Shown: positions 19,130 through 28,436 of the stretch, in pieces
How positions within the stretch are numbered: position 1 is the first letter of the stretch
How the letters are laid out: every line of letters begins with the position of its first letter
DNA from: an uncultured Eubacteriales bacterium
GTDB lineage: Bacteria; Bacillota; Clostridia; Oscillospirales; CAG-272
NCBI GenBank assembly: GCA_934401725.1
Contig: CAKRSS010000001.1
Span: forward strand, 36,106-100,105
DNA length: 64,000 nt
Direction: 5' to 3'
Program-made: the position numbers and the translations under genes
Notes under the pieces: model-generated
Seen by the model: the letters and a program-made list of their open reading frames with translations, nothing else
Databases searched by the model: none
What the model was told of the DNA's origin: nothing

Positions 19130-19158
19130 TTGAAAATTAAGCGATTTTATTGTAAAAT
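19130..19158 (+). promoter_or_regulatory. Promoter of the nine-gene yfmF-to-signal-peptidase unit
   Basis: TTGAAA (19130-19135), 17-bp spacer, TAAAAT (19153-19158). A TTGACG at 19116 has no -10 at the right distance. No other convincing promoter or terminator interrupts the genes down to 29188. Confidence 0.65.
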
Positions 19159-19191
19159 GATAAGAGCGACAAGGAGGTGTTACAACCTTTC

Positions 19192-20523
19192 ATGCAGATA
19201 ACCGAACTGAGAATCGACGACCGCAGCAAGCTGTGCGCCGTCAGAACAAATAAATTCAAGCGCAACAGCCTGTTTTTGACCCGCGTGCTTGACATCGCCC
19301 CCGAAACAACGCCGTGCGACGTTATACTTTGCCGGGTTTTGGGGCGTAAGACGGCGGACTACCCCTCGAGCGCAGCACTCAGCCGCCGCTGCGAGGAGCT
19401 TTACGGCGCGGTGCCCGACTGCTTTGTCAACTTTCTCGGGGACAAGCTGATTATGGTGCTCTACGCCGATTTCGTGTCCGACTCCGTGATGGGCGGCGGA
19501 GACGGAATCATCCGCGGGACCATGAGCCTGCTAGCCTCCATCTGGCGCGCCCCCGTGCTCGACAAAACCGGCCTCTTCCCGGCCGACGAGGTGGCGCGCG
19601 CCAGGCAAGGCGTGTGCAACGACATCCGCTCGTCCGAGAACGACCCCGGCGCGTATGCGTCGCGCAAGTGTCGCGAGCTCACCTGCGCGGGATATCCGCA
19701 GGGCTATTCGGTCAAGGTCGACGACGTCGGGCGCGTCACGCCCGAGCGGCTGACCGCGCGATACCGCGAGCTGCTTCCCGGCAGCTTCGGGGCGTTCTAC
19801 GTCGGCGACAGCCCCGAGCTTGTGGCAGGACTGCTCCCGGTATACTTCGGCGAGGGCTGTGTCGGCGGCTTCACGCCGCTGAATCCGCACCCCGTGCTGC
19901 CACGCGACGGCGTTCAGCGCGTCGATGAGGCACGGCGAGTGGGGCAGGGCAAGCTGTGCATGGCATTCCACGGCGCCGCCCTCATGCAGAACAAGGACGA
20001 TTATTACGCCACTCTGATGTCTGTCGAGGTGTTCGGCGGCTCGCCGGTCGCAAAGCTGTTCATGAACGTCCGCGAGCGACTGGGGCTGTGCTATCATTGC
20101 AGCGCCGTGTACAACAAGCTCGGCGGCATAATATACGTTTCCTCCGGCGTCGCGCCCGAGAACCGCGAGCGTGCTGAACGCGAGATACTTGCCCAGCTCG
20201 ACGAGCTACAGAAGGGAAACATCACCGACGCCGAGCTGCGTGCGGCACGACTGTCGCTGATAAACTCGGCACGGCAGATAGAGGACAACCCATATTCTGT
20301 CTGGAGCTTTTCGGAGCACCGGCTGCGGCTGGGGCTCGACTGCTCGCTTGAGAGGCATATCGAGCGGATAGGCCGCGTCACGGTCGCGGAGATACAGCGC
20401 GCGACGGCGTCATGGACGCTCGGGGTGGAGTTCTTTCTGCACCCTGACGGCGAGTGCGCGGACGTGAGCGACGGCGGGGACGACGAGACCTGCGGGAATG
20501 AGGAGGGCGAATATGAAGACTGA
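19192..20523 (+). CDS. yfmF: M16-family peptidase-like protein, YfmF type (inactive half)
   Basis: 443-residue M16 (insulinase/processing-peptidase) homologue. The zinc motif HxxEH is absent; the equivalent region reads SRRCEELYGAVPDCF, so this is the catalytically silent partner. It retains the C-terminal half signature GGSPVAKLFMNVRERLGLCYHCSA with the Arg/Tyr pair used for substrate binding. In Bacillus the YfmF/YfmH pair is tied to 5-aminopentanol modification of EF-P. ATG 19192 follows AAGGAGG by 14 bases; the GTG at 19177 overlaps that RBS and was rejected. It overlaps yfmH by 11 bases. Confidence 0.88.
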   Translation: MQITELRIDDRSKLCAVRTNKFKRNSLFLTRVLDIAPETTPCDVILCRVLGRKTADYPSSAALSRRCEELYGAVPDCFVNFLGDKLIMVLYADFVSDSVMGGGDGIIRGTMSLLASIWRAPVLDKTGLFPADEVARARQGVCNDIRSSENDPGAYASRKCRELTCAGYPQGYSVKVDDVGRVTPERLTARYRELLPGSFGAFYVGDSPELVAGLLPVYFGEGCVGGFTPLNPHPVLPRDGVQRVDEARRVGQGKLCMAFHGAALMQNKDDYYATLMSVEVFGGSPVAKLFMNVRERLGLCYHCSAVYNKLGGIIYVSSGVAPENRERAEREILAQLDELQKGNITDAELRAARLSLINSARQIEDNPYSVWSFSEHRLRLGLDCSLERHIERIGRVTVAEIQRATASWTLGVEFFLHPDGECADVSDGGDDETCGNEEGEYED

Positions 20524-21859
20524 ATGGTTTGAATCCGCCCGTCTCGGCGAGCGCTATTGTCGTGTGCGCATAGACGGCCGTCCGGACGTGTACGTTTTTT
20601 CCAAGAATATGACCAGCACCTACGCGCTGTGTGCGGTGCGATACGGCTCGATTGACCGGAGCTACCGCCTGTCCGGCGGCGAGACGGTGACGCTTCCGGA
20701 CGGAATCGCCCACTTTCTTGAGCACAAAATGTTCGCACAGCCTGACGGTACGGACGCGTTTGACCGCTTTTCCGCTCTCGGGGCGGACGCAAACGCCTAT
20801 ACTACCTACGACCGCACCGTCTACCTGTTCAACTGCACCTCGAACTTCGACGGCGCCTTCAGCGCGTTGCTCGACATGGTGACGCACCCCTATTTCACCG
20901 AGGAAAGCGTCGCGCGTGAGCGGGGAATAATAGGGCAGGAGATTGGCATGTACGACGACGACCCGGATTCCGCCTGCTATATGAGCATGCTGCGCGCGCT
21001 TTACGGCGACCATCCGCTGAGCACCAATGTGTGCGGAACTGTGGCGTCGATCGGAAAGATCACGCCGGAATTGCTATACGATTGTCATCGGGTGTTTTAC
21101 AACCCGGCTAACATGGTGATAATAGTCTGCGGAGCTGTCGACGTGGCGCAGGTCGCCGGGATTGTCGAGCACAGCTATTCGCCGATAAAAACGCTCGGCG
21201 TCGAGCGCTGCGTGCCGTCCGGCCTCGGAGCGCCGGTGCAGAAAAAGATAAGTCGGCGGATGCAGGTGGCAATGCCGCTGTTCATGATGGGCTTCAAGGA
21301 GCGCTTCGCCGATCCTGACCCCGGCGTGCGTCAGCGTCACGATATTTTAGCGTCGATACTCGAACGCATGCTGTTCTCGACATCGGGAGAGCTCTATAAC
21401 AGCCTCTACGACTCGGGCATGATAACAAGCCCGCTGTCCTGCGGACGGCTGGCCGAGGAGAGCTACGCTTACACCGAGCTCGGCGGCACAGCGCAGAACG
21501 CCGAGGCAGTCTGCGACTACATTATGTCACATATCAAAAATGTCAGAAGGCAAGGGCTCTCAAAAGATGACTTTGTGAGGTGCAAACGCAAGCGCATCGG
21601 CGACGCCGTGTCGCGTTTTGACTCGACCGAGGAGATTGCAAACTCGCTCATAGGCTACGCCTTCGACGGGCTCGATTTGCTTGACGACATAAATGTCATC
21701 GAGAGCGTCAGCTTTGACGAGCTGTGCGCGCTTTTTGAGAATATGTACCTTGAAGAAAACACTGCGGTATCGTACGTGCTTCCGCAGGATATATACCGTC
21801 ATCACCGCGCAATACACGAGCACGGTGAATCCCAAAGCAAGAAAGGAACAGAAAAATGA
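20513..21859 (+). CDS. yfmH: M16-family zinc peptidase, YfmH type (active half)
   Basis: 448 residues with the M16 active site GIAHFLEHKMF (HxxEH), followed by the downstream acidic ligand region VARERGIIGQEIGMY. It has the substrate-binding STSGELYNSLYDSGM stretch in the second half. Partner of the preceding YfmF-like protein. ATG 20513 is chosen because AGGAGG sits at 20501-20506; an upstream ATG at 20498 would include the RBS itself. The stop overlaps the lgt start (ATGA), reproducing the yfmF-yfmH-lgt order seen in many Clostridia. Confidence 0.92.
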   Translation: MKTEWFESARLGERYCRVRIDGRPDVYVFSKNMTSTYALCAVRYGSIDRSYRLSGGETVTLPDGIAHFLEHKMFAQPDGTDAFDRFSALGADANAYTTYDRTVYLFNCTSNFDGAFSALLDMVTHPYFTEESVARERGIIGQEIGMYDDDPDSACYMSMLRALYGDHPLSTNVCGTVASIGKITPELLYDCHRVFYNPANMVIIVCGAVDVAQVAGIVEHSYSPIKTLGVERCVPSGLGAPVQKKISRRMQVAMPLFMMGFKERFADPDPGVRQRHDILASILERMLFSTSGELYNSLYDSGMITSPLSCGRLAEESYAYTELGGTAQNAEAVCDYIMSHIKNVRRQGLSKDDFVRCKRKRIGDAVSRFDSTEEIANSLIGYAFDGLDLLDDINVIESVSFDELCALFENMYLEENTAVSYVLPQDIYRHHRAIHEHGESQSKKGTEK

Positions 21860-23214
21860 CTACCGTTTCGTTTCCCGGACTCGGAATCGGCGAGTTTACC
21901 ATGGACAAGGTCGCGCTGGCGTTCACCATCTTCGGCAAACCCGTGGAGATCCGCTGGTACGGAATTATTATTACGCTGGGCATAATTTTAGCCATTCTTT
22001 ACGCGCTCATGCGCTCAAAGCAGGAGGGCATCTCGACCGACGACCTGCTTGACATAGGCATTTTCGCTATCATTTTCGCCATCGTCGGCGCGCGCATTTA
22101 CTACGTGCTGACTTACGGCATCTCAAACTTCATCGTGCATGACGCCGAGGGCAAGGTTCGCGCGTGGGACAGCTTTGTAAACATCATCGCCGTCTGGAAC
22201 GGCGGAATCGCCATTTACGGCGCCATAATCGCAGGCGGCATAACTGTTTATCTTGTTTGCCGTCACAAAAAGATAAAATGCACCCGCGCGTTTGATGCAA
22301 TTGCGCCCGCTGTGATGATAGGTCAGATACTCGGGCGCTGGGGAAACTTCGTCAACGGCGAGGCGCATGGCGGCATTGTCAACTCGTCGAGCCCGCTGTA
22401 CTTCCTCCGCATGGGTCTGCTTCCCAACGAGGACAGCCTCACGAGAATGTACTACTACCACCCGACCTTCCTTTATGAGTCGGTCTGGAATCTCATCGGC
22501 TTCTTAATCATCAACGCGCTCTACAAAAAGAAAAAGTTCGACGGCCAGGTGTTCCTTGAGTACATCACGTGGTACGGCTTCGGGCGCATGTTCATCGAGG
22601 GACTGCGCACGGACAGCCTGTACATCGGCGTTTTCCGCGTGTCGCAGCTGGTGGGGTTTGCCTGCTTTGTCGTCGGCGGGGCGCTGCTCGTCCGCGGTCT
22701 CATACTCGCCAAGCGCGCCGAATGCCTGACGCAGGACTACGAGCCCGTCTACAAGCGCTTTATCAAGCAGAAGCCGGTCGTGAAGACGGCAGTCGCCGGA
22801 ACTGCGCAGGCGGAGTCGCCCGTGCAGCCAGAGACGACAGATAAAGCCGACAGCTCAGAGCAGTCCGAGGCCGACGCGACCGAGCCGGAGACCGCGAAAA
22901 AAACGGAGACCATCGCAGAAAAGCCGGAAACCACGGAGTCAACTGAGACCATCGCAGAAAAGCCGGAAACCACGGAGTCAACTGAGACCATCGCAGAAAA
23001 GCCGGAAACCACGGAGTCAATGGAGACCGTTGCAGAAAAGCCTGAGACCGCAGAGTCTGCGAAGACCTCCGAGCCCTCAGATCCCCGGAAGCCGGAGCCA
23101 ACCTCCGATAGCCACGCCTACACAGCCCCCGCGTCAGATAACGCTCCCGCCGACACCGCCTCCGCTGACGCCGCGGCGGCAGATTCCACCGAGAACGACA
23201 AAAATGAGGACTGA
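21856..23214 (+). CDS. lgt: Prolipoprotein diacylglyceryl transferase with repetitive C-terminal tail
   Basis: Transfers diacylglycerol from phosphatidylglycerol to the lipobox cysteine of prolipoproteins in the membrane. The catalytic core spans about 1-290 with seven membrane helices; the Lgt signature is [14 protein letters not shown], and the early [11 protein letters not shown] helix is typical. Residues about 310-452 form an unusual Glu/Thr/Pro/Ala-rich tail with a 13-residue tandem repeat ([13 protein letters not shown] type), predicted disordered and cytosolic. The total of 452 residues is far above the usual 260-300. Many lipoproteins encoded in this window (lipobox at 50-54, 58-62 kb, and 42-45 kb) are its likely substrates. 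Confidence 0.95.
   Translation: MTTVSFPGLGIGEFTMDKVALAFTIFGKPVEIRWYGIIITLGIILAILYALMRSKQEGISTDDLLDIGIFAIIFAIVGARIYYVLTYGISNFIVHDAEGKVRAWDSFVNIIAVWNGGIAIYGAIIAGGITVYLVCRHKKIKCTRAFDAIAPAVMIGQILGRWGNFVNGEAHGGIVNSSSPLYFLRMGLLPNEDSLTRMYYYHPTFLYESVWNLIGFLIINALYKKKKFDGQVFLEYITWYGFGRMFIEGLRTDSLYIGVFRVSQLVGFACFVVGGALLVRGLILAKRAECLTQDYEPVYKRFIKQKPVVKTAVAGTAQAESPVQPETTDKADSSEQSEADATEPETAKKTETIAEKPETTESTETIAEKPETTESTETIAEKPETTESMETVAEKPETAESAKTSEPSDPRKPEPTSDSHAYTAPASDNAPADTASADAAAADSTENDKNED
22906..23061 (+). repeat. 39-bp tandem repeat inside lgt
   Basis: Four units of 39 bp (13 codons): 22906-22944, 22945-22983, 22984-23022 and 23023-23061. The first two are identical in protein and nearly so in DNA, the third ends Met instead of Thr, and the fourth is diverged. 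They encode the Glu/Thr/Pro tail. Confidence 0.92.
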
Positions 23215-23216
23215 AA

Positions 23217-24059
23217 ATGGCAAAAATCATTGATGGAAAAGCAATATCCGCCGAAATCCGCGAAGAAATAAAGCAGAGGACGGCCCGTCTCGTCGAGAAG
23301 GGCGTCACGCCGGGGCTTGCGGTGGTGCTGGTCGGCGACGACCCCGCATCGGCAGTCTACGTCCGCAATAAGCAGCGGGCGTGCGAGCAGGTTGGCTTTT
23401 ATTCGGAGCAGGTCATCCTGTCCGCCGACACCGAAATGCCGGAGCTGCGCGCGGTCATCGAGCGTCTGAACGCCGACCCGCGCGTGCACGGCATACTTGT
23501 TCAGCTCCCGCTCCCGCCTCAGCTCGACGAGCGCGAGGTCATCATGCTGATAGATCCCGAAAAGGACGTCGACGCGTTTCACCCCGTCAACGTCGGGCGG
23601 ATTGTGAGCGGCGGTTACCGCTTCGCCCCCTGCACGCCAGCCGGAATAATGCAGCTTCTGCGCCGCAGCGGGATTGAGGTCGCCGGGCGCGAGTGCGTGG
23701 TCGTCGGACGCTCGAATATCGTCGGCAAGCCTATGGCGCTGCTGCTTCTCGAGGCGAACGGCACTGTGACCGTCTGCCACAGCCGCACCGTGGCGCTTCC
23801 TGACGTCTGCCGCCGCGCGGACATACTCGTCTGCGCCGTCGGACGCCCCGGATTCATCACGGCCGACATGGTAAAGCCGGGCGCTACCGTTATCGATGTC
23901 GGAATAAATCGCCTGCCCGACGGGCATCTTGCGGGCGACGTCGACTTTGCAGGCGTCGAAAGGATTGCCGGTGCAATCACGCCGGTGCCGGGCGGGGTGG
24001 GCCCCATGACGATAACAATGCTGCTCGAGAACACCCTCCGCGCGGCAGAGAACAGCTGA
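23217..24059 (+). CDS. folD: Bifunctional methylenetetrahydrofolate dehydrogenase/cyclohydrolase FolD
   Basis: Interconverts 5,10-methylene- and 10-formyl-tetrahydrofolate with NADP. 280 residues. Catalytic Tyr/Lys lie in [17 protein letters not shown]; the substrate loop is [16 protein letters not shown], followed by [10 protein letters not shown] and [14 protein letters not shown] (Rossmann). The C-terminal signature is [11 protein letters not shown]. Starts two bases after lgt, ends one base before the glycosidase, so it sits inside the compact operon. Confidence 0.97.
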   Translation: MAKIIDGKAISAEIREEIKQRTARLVEKGVTPGLAVVLVGDDPASAVYVRNKQRACEQVGFYSEQVILSADTEMPELRAVIERLNADPRVHGILVQLPLPPQLDEREVIMLIDPEKDVDAFHPVNVGRIVSGGYRFAPCTPAGIMQLLRRSGIEVAGRECVVVGRSNIVGKPMALLLLEANGTVTVCHSRTVALPDVCRRADILVCAVGRPGFITADMVKPGATVIDVGINRLPDGHLAGDVDFAGVERIAGAITPVPGGVGPMTITMLLENTLRAAENS

Positions 24060-24060
24060 T

Positions 24061-26247
24061 ATGAACAAAACGACGGCGGATGTGTGGCGCGGCGCGCGCT
24101 GGATATGGCGTCAGGGCGGCGCGGGGGATGACGAATACGTCGATTTTCTCTGCCGCTTTGACGGATCTGTGGATGGCGACTGGCGGCTGATAATCTCGGC
24201 CGACTCCGACTATAACGTCTATATAAACGGCGTCCTTGCCGCCTTCGGGCAGTACGCCGACTACCCCGCGCGCAAGGTGTACGACAGCGTCCCGGTGATG
24301 CGGTACATCCGCGCCGGGGCAAACCGCATGGTGGTGCGCGTGTGGCACTACGGCGTCGACAGTCAGACGTATGTACGCGGCGAGGCGGGGCTGATTTTCT
24401 CATTTGAACGTGACGGCGAGTCAGTTTGCACCTCTTCCGCGGCGACGCTGTCGCGGCTGTCGCATGACTATGTCAGCGGGAGATGCCATAGCATAACGCC
24501 GCAGCTCGGGCTCACATTTTGCTATGATTCCACCCGAGACGACGGGTATTTGCTTGATTGTGATTCTGATTTCACATTAAGCGCCGAACAGACGGAGCGC
24601 GCTCTTCCCGAGATGCTGCGCCCGATTGAGAAGTTGCGTCTTGACAACCGACTGCCTTACCGTATTGTGGGCTTCGGTGCCTACTGTTTGTGCGATAAGG
24701 ACGCACATGCTTCTCTTGCTACGCATGATTCTGATGGTGCAGTCGTCTCCGAGACCCCGAGCGACCGCCGCACGGCCGCCGAGCGTATGCGCGACGCAAG
24801 GCTTTTGCCCGGATGCGTTGAAATTTCGGGTGGCCGGATGCTGCGTCCGGATGGCGCGGACGGCATTTACGTTGTGGTCGACGTCGGCGTCGAGACGGCG
24901 GGCTTTCTCACGCTCGAGCTCACCGTGCCGACCGCCGCACGCATTGATATAGGCTACGGCGAGCATCTGCGCGGCGGCGTCTGCCCCGCTGTCATCGGCA
25001 GGCGGAACTTCTGCGCCGAATACATCGCCTCGCCCGGTCGCAACAGCTATATGAACGCCTATCGGCGCTTCGGCGGGCGGTATTTTCAGATTTTTGTCCC
25101 CGCCGCGTGGCTGACGCTTGAATATCTCGGAATTTCACCGACGATATATCCGGTTCGCGACAGAGGCGCGCGTCCTGCCGACCCGCGCAGACGGCGCATT
25201 TACGACGTTTGCGTCAATACGCTGCGTCAGTGTATGCACGAGCACTACGAGGACTGCCCCTGGCGCGAGCAGGCGCTCTACACAATGGATTCGCGCAACC
25301 AGATGCTTTGCGGCTACTACGCTTTCGGCGAGTACGTCTTCCCACGCGCGTCGCTCGAGCTTATCTCGCAGGGCGTGCGCCCGGACGGACTGCTAAGCCT
25401 GTGCTATCCCGCCGGACTTGACTACCCGATACCGGCGTTTTCGCTCGTTTATTTCATCCAGATGCGCGAGTACACCGAATATTCCGGCGACCTGACGCTC
25501 GCGCGGCAACTTTACCCCATGCTCTCGCGCCTGATGCGCACTTTTACAGACCGCGTCACTGAGGTGGGACTCGTCCCGAATTTCGGCGGGCTGTGGAACT
25601 TTTACGAGTGGTCGCGCGGTATGAGCGGCGCACGCGAGACGGAAAATCGCACCGAAGCTCCGCTCAACGCGCTGCTTGTGCTGGCGCTCGAGTCGCTCGC
25701 GACGATATGCGAGCGACTGTCGGATGGGGCGGACGCCCGTCTCTGGCGCGAAATTGCCGCCGGAGTGCGGCGTGCAGTAAAAACGCATTTTTACGACGAG
25801 ATCGCGGGACTGTTTCGCACGTCGCGCGAGAGCGGGGAGTTCAGCGTGCTTACAAATGCGCTGTGCCTGCTGTGCGGCACGGCGGATGAGGTTGATAAGA
25901 GTCACATTCTGAAGGTTATCGTCGATAACGGCGGAGAAGTTTTGCAAAATGTGATGTGTGACGACCGAAAGACCGCAAAAGTCACTCCCGCAACGCTCAG
26001 CATGAATTGCTTCCGCTTTGACGCGCTACTGTGCGAGGATCGTTGTCGGTACGGCGTGCGCATTCTCGCCGAGCTCGACCGCGTCTACGGATACATGCTT
26101 GACATGGGAGCCACATCGTTTTGGGAGACAATAAACGGCGCTGATGACTTCGGAGGGGCGGGGAGCCTGTGTCACGGCTGGTCCGCGCTTCCCATATATT
26201 ATTACAGCGTTCTCGACAGCTCGATGACGCTTGGAGGTAAGCTATGA
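24061..26247 (+). CDS. GH78-like (alpha-L-rhamnosidase-type) six-hairpin glycosidase
   Basis: 728 residues, no signal peptide, so likely cytosolic. N-terminal beta-sandwich (about 20-130, DYNVYINGVLAAFGQYAD ... YIRAGANRMVVRVWHYG) is followed by a second jelly-roll and an (alpha/alpha)6-barrel from about 375. The barrel carries the family motif YEDCPWREQALYTMDSRNQ with the catalytic-region Asp/Glu, then LISQGVRPDGLL and GATSFWETINGADDF with Trp-Glu. Resembles the GH78/Bac_rhamnosid family; the sugar is not provable. It overlaps the isomerase gene by four bases, pointing to one glycan-catabolic step pair. Confidence 0.82.
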   Translation: MNKTTADVWRGARWIWRQGGAGDDEYVDFLCRFDGSVDGDWRLIISADSDYNVYINGVLAAFGQYADYPARKVYDSVPVMRYIRAGANRMVVRVWHYGVDSQTYVRGEAGLIFSFERDGESVCTSSAATLSRLSHDYVSGRCHSITPQLGLTFCYDSTRDDGYLLDCDSDFTLSAEQTERALPEMLRPIEKLRLDNRLPYRIVGFGAYCLCDKDAHASLATHDSDGAVVSETPSDRRTAAERMRDARLLPGCVEISGGRMLRPDGADGIYVVVDVGVETAGFLTLELTVPTAARIDIGYGEHLRGGVCPAVIGRRNFCAEYIASPGRNSYMNAYRRFGGRYFQIFVPAAWLTLEYLGISPTIYPVRDRGARPADPRRRRIYDVCVNTLRQCMHEHYEDCPWREQALYTMDSRNQMLCGYYAFGEYVFPRASLELISQGVRPDGLLSLCYPAGLDYPIPAFSLVYFIQMREYTEYSGDLTLARQLYPMLSRLMRTFTDRVTEVGLVPNFGGLWNFYEWSRGMSGARETENRTEAPLNALLVLALESLATICERLSDGADARLWREIAAGVRRAVKTHFYDEIAGLFRTSRESGEFSVLTNALCLLCGTADEVDKSHILKVIVDNGGEVLQNVMCDDRKTAKVTPATLSMNCFRFDALLCEDRCRYGVRILAELDRVYGYMLDMGATSFWETINGADDFGGAGSLCHGWSALPIYYYSVLDSSMTLGGKL

Positions 26248-27053
26248 AACTGAGTATATCCACGCTCGGGTGCCCCGGGCGTTCGCTTGAAGAGACAGCC
26301 GCTCTGCTCGGCTCGTGCGGCGTCGGGGGGATAGAAATACGCGGTATCGGCGGAGAGCTTGAGGCGACCAGAATGCCCTGCCTCGCGCCTGAGAATCTTG
26401 CGCACACGCACGAGGTGCTTGCCGAGTACCGTCTGACGCCGCTATGTCTCGGCAGCTCGGTCGCGATGCACCGCAAGGGCGACAACATCGCGCTGGCATT
26501 GGCGGACACCGAGGTCTGCGCGAGGGCTGGCATCCCGGCCATTCGCATTTTTGGCAACAATCTCCCCGCAGACGCCGAGGCGCGCGCCGCAAAGCTGACC
26601 TCGATTGCAAACGACATCGCGCGCCTGTGCCGCATGGCGTCGCCGCTTGGCGTCAACATCTGGCTAGAGACGCACGGCGACGTCAACACCGTCGAGACGT
26701 TGGGCGAGGTCATACGCGCATGCGAAGGGCTTTCGAACTTCGGAGTCATCTGGGACGTCGCGCACACGTTCACATCACAATGCCGTGATTTTGAGCCTGT
26801 TATTGATGCGATTTATCCTTATGTGAGACATGTGCACATTAAAGATCGCATGACGATGCCCGACGGACGCGAGCAGCTCTGTCTGCCCGGTCGCGGCGAG
26901 CTTCCGTTGCGCGATATAGTGCGCGCGCTTGACGCCCGCGGGTACGACGGCTACTATTCGCTCGAGTGGGAGAAGCTGTGGCACCCTGAGCTTGAGGAGC
27001 CGGAGGTCGCATTTCCGTATTTTGTTGAGTTTATGAGGGGGATATATGCCTAA
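26244..27053 (+). CDS. Sugar phosphate isomerase/epimerase (AP-endonuclease-2-like TIM barrel)
   Basis: 269 residues, TIM-barrel of the xylose isomerase-like/AP_endonuc_2 family (IolE, hydroxypyruvate isomerase, ketose epimerases). Metal-ligand positions visible include NIWLETHGDV (Glu/His), FGVIWDVAHTF (Asp/His), YVRHVHIKDRM (His/Asp) and YYSLEWEKLW (Glu). No signal peptide. Located between the GH78-like glycosidase and a membrane protein, overlapping both (4 and 8 bases). Likely acts on the sugar released by the upstream enzyme; substrate is inference. Confidence 0.85.
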   Translation: MKLSISTLGCPGRSLEETAALLGSCGVGGIEIRGIGGELEATRMPCLAPENLAHTHEVLAEYRLTPLCLGSSVAMHRKGDNIALALADTEVCARAGIPAIRIFGNNLPADAEARAAKLTSIANDIARLCRMASPLGVNIWLETHGDVNTVETLGEVIRACEGLSNFGVIWDVAHTFTSQCRDFEPVIDAIYPYVRHVHIKDRMTMPDGREQLCLPGRGELPLRDIVRALDARGYDGYYSLEWEKLWHPELEEPEVAFPYFVEFMRGIYA

Positions 27054-27717
27054 ATTCGCAAGTAGCAAAAGCCTGCCGAAGGACGCGAGACAGCTGATAT
27101 TTTTCGGCGCTTCGGCGCTTCTGACGCTGATTCTGGCGGTGGCCGGGTTTGTGGCCGCCGCGAAGCGGGACTCCGCGGCGCTCAGCGCGCTGTTCGTTAT
27201 CTGCTCGGTGCTGCTGTTGATTCTCACGGCGCTGTTTGTCACATTGGCGCTGTTATCGCTCGGCGGTGGGTCGAATTTCTTCCTTTATGACTATGGAGTG
27301 AAGCGAAATATCCGCCCCGAAGAGCTGACCGCGCAGGCTGTCAACGCCCGGCTTGACGACTATATCACTGAATATTTCGGCTCGCCGCAGCGCCTGCTTT
27401 CCGGCGACGGCCTTTCGAGCGCGAGCTTCGGCCTTGAGTCGGTATTGCGCCCGGCGGTCGCTTACCGCCTGCTCGCCGTCGCCGCGGAACAACCGGAGGT
27501 CATGACGGCATTCGAGAGTTGCAGCGGGGCTACGCTGTCGGTTCTGTGCGCGGCACTGCGCGAGGCGGGTGAGGCGGACATGCCGGCAGTGCTTGAGCGC
27601 CACCGCGCCCAGGGCGGCGACCCGGAAAAGCTGGCCCGCTTCCTCGGCGGCAACCGCAAATATATTCAGGCGAGACTCATGAATTATATCAAACGCAACA
27701 TGGAGCGGTTTTACTGA
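27046..27717 (+). CDS. Unrecognised protein with two N-terminal membrane helices
   Basis: 223 residues. Two hydrophobic helices (about 17-38 LIFFGASALLTLILAVAGFV and 47-74 ALFVICSVLLLILTALFV) are followed by a soluble mainly helical part of about 145 residues with no recognised motif. It is embedded in the operon: 8-base overlap with the isomerase upstream and a one-base overlap with the P-loop protein downstream. By context it may be the membrane partner of the following two genes. No family assigned. Confidence 0.6.
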   Translation: MPKFASSKSLPKDARQLIFFGASALLTLILAVAGFVAAAKRDSAALSALFVICSVLLLILTALFVTLALLSLGGGSNFFLYDYGVKRNIRPEELTAQAVNARLDDYITEYFGSPQRLLSGDGLSSASFGLESVLRPAVAYRLLAVAAEQPEVMTAFESCSGATLSVLCAALREAGEADMPAVLERHRAQGGDPEKLARFLGGNRKYIQARLMNYIKRNMERFY

Positions 27718-28436
27718 TGTTTACTATCAAAATTGCCGGGCTGAGCATTTCGATTGACAATAAGTACCCCGGCGTTGAGCGGCTGTGCCGCGATTATATT
27801 GTCGACGTGCCGCAGAGCGAGTGCGATATGAGCGTCGCCGTGTCGGAGGACGATGTCTCCCGCGAGGTCACGACGGCGTCAGAGCCGGTCTCGCGCAGCT
27901 ATGCCGAGAGCCTCTGCATCTACCGCGCGATATGCTCGCGTCTGCCGGAATTTGAGGCGTTTCTGCTTCATGCGGCGGTCGTCGAGGTCGACGGCGTCGC
28001 CTACGCGTTCACGGCCAAAAGCGGCACGGGCAAGACAACTCATATCACATTGTGGAAAAAACTCCTCGGCGACAGAGTAAAAATAATAAATGGTGACAAG
28101 CCGATAATCCGTTTTCACGACGGTACTCCGTACGCCTACGGTACTCCGTGGTGCGGCAAGGAGGGGTACAACGTCAACACGCGCGCGCCGCTTTCGGCGC
28201 TCTGCTTCGTTGAGCGTGCGGAGGAGAACCGCATCGCGCCGTTCGGCGGGCAGCAGATGCTCGGCAGACTGATGGGGCAGATACTCATCCCGCGCAGCGC
28301 GGATGAGATAATCCGGCTCACCTCGCTGCTTGACCGGCTGGTGCGCACCGTCCCGTGCTATCTGCTCGGGTGCAACATGGACATAGAGGCCGCCCGCGTC
28401 GCTTACGACGGAATGCGGCAGGGAGGTGCACAATGA
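27717..28436 (+). CDS. HPr-kinase/PEPCK-like P-loop protein
   Basis: 239 residues. P-loop FTAKSGTGKTTHI at about 98-110, then IINGDKPIIR, matching the small HPr(Ser)-kinase-like/PEP-carboxykinase-like ATPases. The C-terminal stretch ALCFVERAEENRIAPF and LLGCNMD are typical of this group. Such proteins occur next to signal-peptidase-like genes and PqqD-like proteins in Clostridia and in some lasso-peptide loci; true HprK has an N-terminal domain that is missing here. Followed by a signal-peptidase-like gene (ATGA overlap). The target it phosphorylates, if any, is unknown. Confidence 0.75.
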   Translation: MFTIKIAGLSISIDNKYPGVERLCRDYIVDVPQSECDMSVAVSEDDVSREVTTASEPVSRSYAESLCIYRAICSRLPEFEAFLLHAAVVEVDGVAYAFTAKSGTGKTTHITLWKKLLGDRVKIINGDKPIIRFHDGTPYAYGTPWCGKEGYNVNTRAPLSALCFVERAEENRIAPFGGQQMLGRLMGQILIPRSADEIIRLTSLLDRLVRTVPCYLLGCNMDIEAARVAYDGMRQGGAQ